A stretch of 6,184 nucleotides of DNA, taken from positions 1 to 6,184 of the forward strand of contig CALKVB010000170.1 of NCBI GenBank assembly GCA_937996605.1. Direction: 5' to 3'. This DNA is from an uncultured Oxalobacteraceae bacterium. Lineage in GTDB: Bacteria > Pseudomonadota > Gammaproteobacteria > Burkholderiales > Burkholderiaceae_D. Of the stretch, positions 4,755-6,184 are shown in pieces. Under the pieces are notes generated by a model. The model made no database searches. It saw only the letters and a list, made by a program, of their open reading frames with translations, and was not told where the DNA came from. The translations under genes were made by a program, and so were the position numbers. Positions within the stretch are counted from its first letter, which is position 1. Every line of letters starts with the position of its first letter.

Positions 4755-6184
4755 ACACCTGACCGACCGCAAGCTTAATTTGCTGCAAAGACATGGGGTC
4801 TTCAATCGTCGTCAAATCTCCCGCATCGCGCCCTTCGCAGACCGCTTGAATCGAGCGGCGCAATAGCTTACCGGAGCGTGTCTTAGGCAACATGGCCACA
4901 AAATACACACGCGAAGGTCGTGCCACAGCACCCAATTGTTTATCCACGACCGCCATCACCTCGGCTTCCAGTGCCTTTGCCAATTCCGGCGTTGCTGCGC
5001 GTTCTGGATTTTTAATGATCGCAAACGCAACCGCAGCCTGCCCCTTCAATTTATCTTCAATACCGACCACCGCGACTTCAGAAATCTGTGGATGACTAGA
5101 GATGCTCTCTTCAATTTCACGTGTGCCTAAACGGTGACCCGCGACATTGATCACATCATCTGTACGTCCCAAGATAAAGTAGTAACCATCTTCATCGCGG
5201 ATTCCCCAGTCGAAAGTCGAATACATCTGCTCATGCGCGAAGTTAGACCAATACGTCTGCACGAAGCGTTGATCATCGCCATACACAGTTTGTAAGCAGC
5301 CCGGTGGCAACGGGCCTTTGATGGCGACTACACCTTTCTCATTCGGACCACAGATTGCACCTGTGCCTTCGTTGATAATCGTCACGTTATAGCCGTACAT
5401 GGCGATGCCTGGACTGCCAAGACGGGTATCTTTGTGCTCAACACCACGCGCCACTGACAAGATAGGCCAGCCCGTTTCAGTTTGCCAGTAGTTGTCGATA
5501 ATCGGCACGCCCAATTCTGTCGCGATCCAATTCGAGGTAGTTTCATCGAGTGGTTCACCCGCTAAGTACAAAGCCTTGAGAGAGGAAATATCGTATTTCT
5601 TCATCAGCTCAACGGGATGTTTCTTCAACACGCGCACTGCCGTTGGTGCCGAGAACATGCGCGTGACTTTGTATTTCTCAACGATGCTCCACCATACACC
5701 CGCATCGGGGCGAATTGGTGTGCCTTCGTACATGATCGTCGCCATGCCAGCGATCAAGGGACCATATACGATGTAAGAATGGCCGACTACCCAACCGATA
5801 TCCGAAGTCGCGAAATAAGTTTCACCTGCATTGCCGCAGAAAATATTCTTCATCGATGATGCCAAAGCCACAGCGTAACCACCGACATCACGCTGAACAC
5901 CTTTGGGTTTACCTGTAGTGCCTGAGGTATAGAGCACATAAGACATTTCATTTGACTCTAACCAAGTCACGGGCACTTGCGCGTTCATGTGTTGTTCACG
6001 CAATGCTGCGTAATCGACATCACGGCCAGCAACGAGATTCATCACATCCAGACCGCGATTCACTAGCAGTACGTTCGTGGGTTTATGCTCGGCTAATTGA
6101 ATTGCTTCATCGAGCAAAGGCTTGTAAGGCACCGCCTTACCGCCACGCATCCCGGCGTCGGCAGACACCACCAATACGGGTTTA
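4753..6184 (-). CDS. prpE: PrpE, propionyl-CoA synthetase (partial, N-terminus beyond window)
   Basis: Acyl-CoA synthetase of the ANL superfamily. It activates propionate to propionyl-CoA through a propionyl-AMP intermediate, feeding the 2-methylcitrate cycle or other propionate routes in the cytoplasm. The reading frame stays open to the window edge. The 476 visible residues begin at K, just before PVLVVSADAG; about 150 N-terminal residues of the usual 630 or so are missing. A TTG at 6174 is in frame but internal and is not the start. Motifs, numbered in the visible part, are: TSGTTGKPKG phosphate loop (86-95); YWQTETGWP (232-240), with Trp where acetyl-CoA synthetases usually have Gly, favouring PrpE over Acs; GRTDDVINVAGHR hinge and CoA-site region (339-351); and PKTRSGKLLRR with the catalytic lysine K439 (codon 4869-4867). 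That lysine is the target of reversible Pat/CobB acylation in Salmonella PrpE. No frameshift is seen, and the stop TAA lies at 4755-4753. Confidence 0.93.
   Translation of the reverse strand, partial: KPVLVVSADAGMRGGKAVPYKPLLDEAIQLAEHKPTNVLLVNRGLDVMNLVAGRDVDYAALREQHMNAQVPVTWLESNEMSYVLYTSGTTGKPKGVQRDVGGYAVALASSMKNIFCGNAGETYFATSDIGWVVGHSYIVYGPLIAGMATIMYEGTPIRPDAGVWWSIVEKYKVTRMFSAPTAVRVLKKHPVELMKKYDISSLKALYLAGEPLDETTSNWIATELGVPIIDNYWQTETGWPILSVARGVEHKDTRLGSPGIAMYGYNVTIINEGTGAICGPNEKGVVAIKGPLPPGCLQTVYGDDQRFVQTYWSNFAHEQMYSTFDWGIRDEDGYYFILGRTDDVINVAGHRLGTREIEESISSHPQISEVAVVGIEDKLKGQAAVAFAIIKNPERAATPELAKALEAEVMAVVDKQLGAVARPSRVYFVAMLPKTRSGKLLRRSIQAVCEGRDAGDLTTIEDPMSLQQIKLAVGQV

Noticed and set aside
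4892..5859. Plus-strand open frames of 64-94 codons opposite prpE
   Set aside because: All lie within the conserved prpE coding frame and have no independent support.
6172..6174. TTG at 6174 as the start of the prpE frame
   Set aside because: The frame continues upstream with K-P-V, matching family sequence, and the usual PrpE N-terminal domain is missing, so this is an internal leucine codon.
4753..6184. Acetyl-CoA synthetase (Acs) as the identity of the right-hand gene
   Set aside because: YWQTETGWP, with Trp in place of the Gly usual in Acs, and the KPVLVVSADAG/VPYKPLLDEAI region fit PrpE better.

Overview
The window reads as an ordinary stretch of chromosome from a betaproteobacterium. 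The protein sequences most resemble Burkholderiales, possibly Oxalobacteraceae; this is a judgement from remembered family sequences, not a search. Base composition is moderate. There are no mobile elements, tRNA or rRNA genes, CRISPR arrays or phage genes. Five protein-coding genes cover most of the window, and two of them run off its edges.

Layout: (1) 1-723, minus strand: N-terminal 241 residues of LptF, an inner-membrane subunit of the LPS exporter. (2) 724-912: divergent intergenic region with promoter-like and operator-like symmetry. (3) 913-2412, plus: pepA, leucyl aminopeptidase, with a GTG start and a strong Shine-Dalgarno sequence, followed by two 3' hairpins, the second a good intrinsic terminator. 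(4) 2565-3329, plus: an exonuclease III-type AP endonuclease. (5) 3330-3805: a long AT-rich gap that ends in a probable promoter and a roughly 174-nt, apparently structured leader. (6) 3806-4690, plus: a stand-alone HDOD-domain protein. (7) 4691-4752: short convergent gap with a hairpin. (8) 4753-6184, minus: C-terminal three quarters of propionyl-CoA synthetase PrpE.

The genes do not form one pathway. They serve envelope biogenesis (lptF), peptide turnover and possibly DNA-binding regulation (pepA), base-excision repair (xth), probable signalling (HDOD) and propionate activation (prpE). Each appears to be its own transcription unit, separated by promoters or hairpins.

The coding genes are well-known families. 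The least explained sequence is the leader of the HDOD gene. A perfect TTGACA box is followed by three consecutive hairpins, a possible pseudoknot, a 20-codon upstream ORF ending on the HDOD ribosome-binding site, and a T7 run. I propose it as a candidate cis-regulatory RNA, matching no riboswitch class I can recall. The divergent lptF/pepA region, with a 9/10 inverted repeat around a TATAAT box, is second. Both are inferences from reading the sequence by eye.
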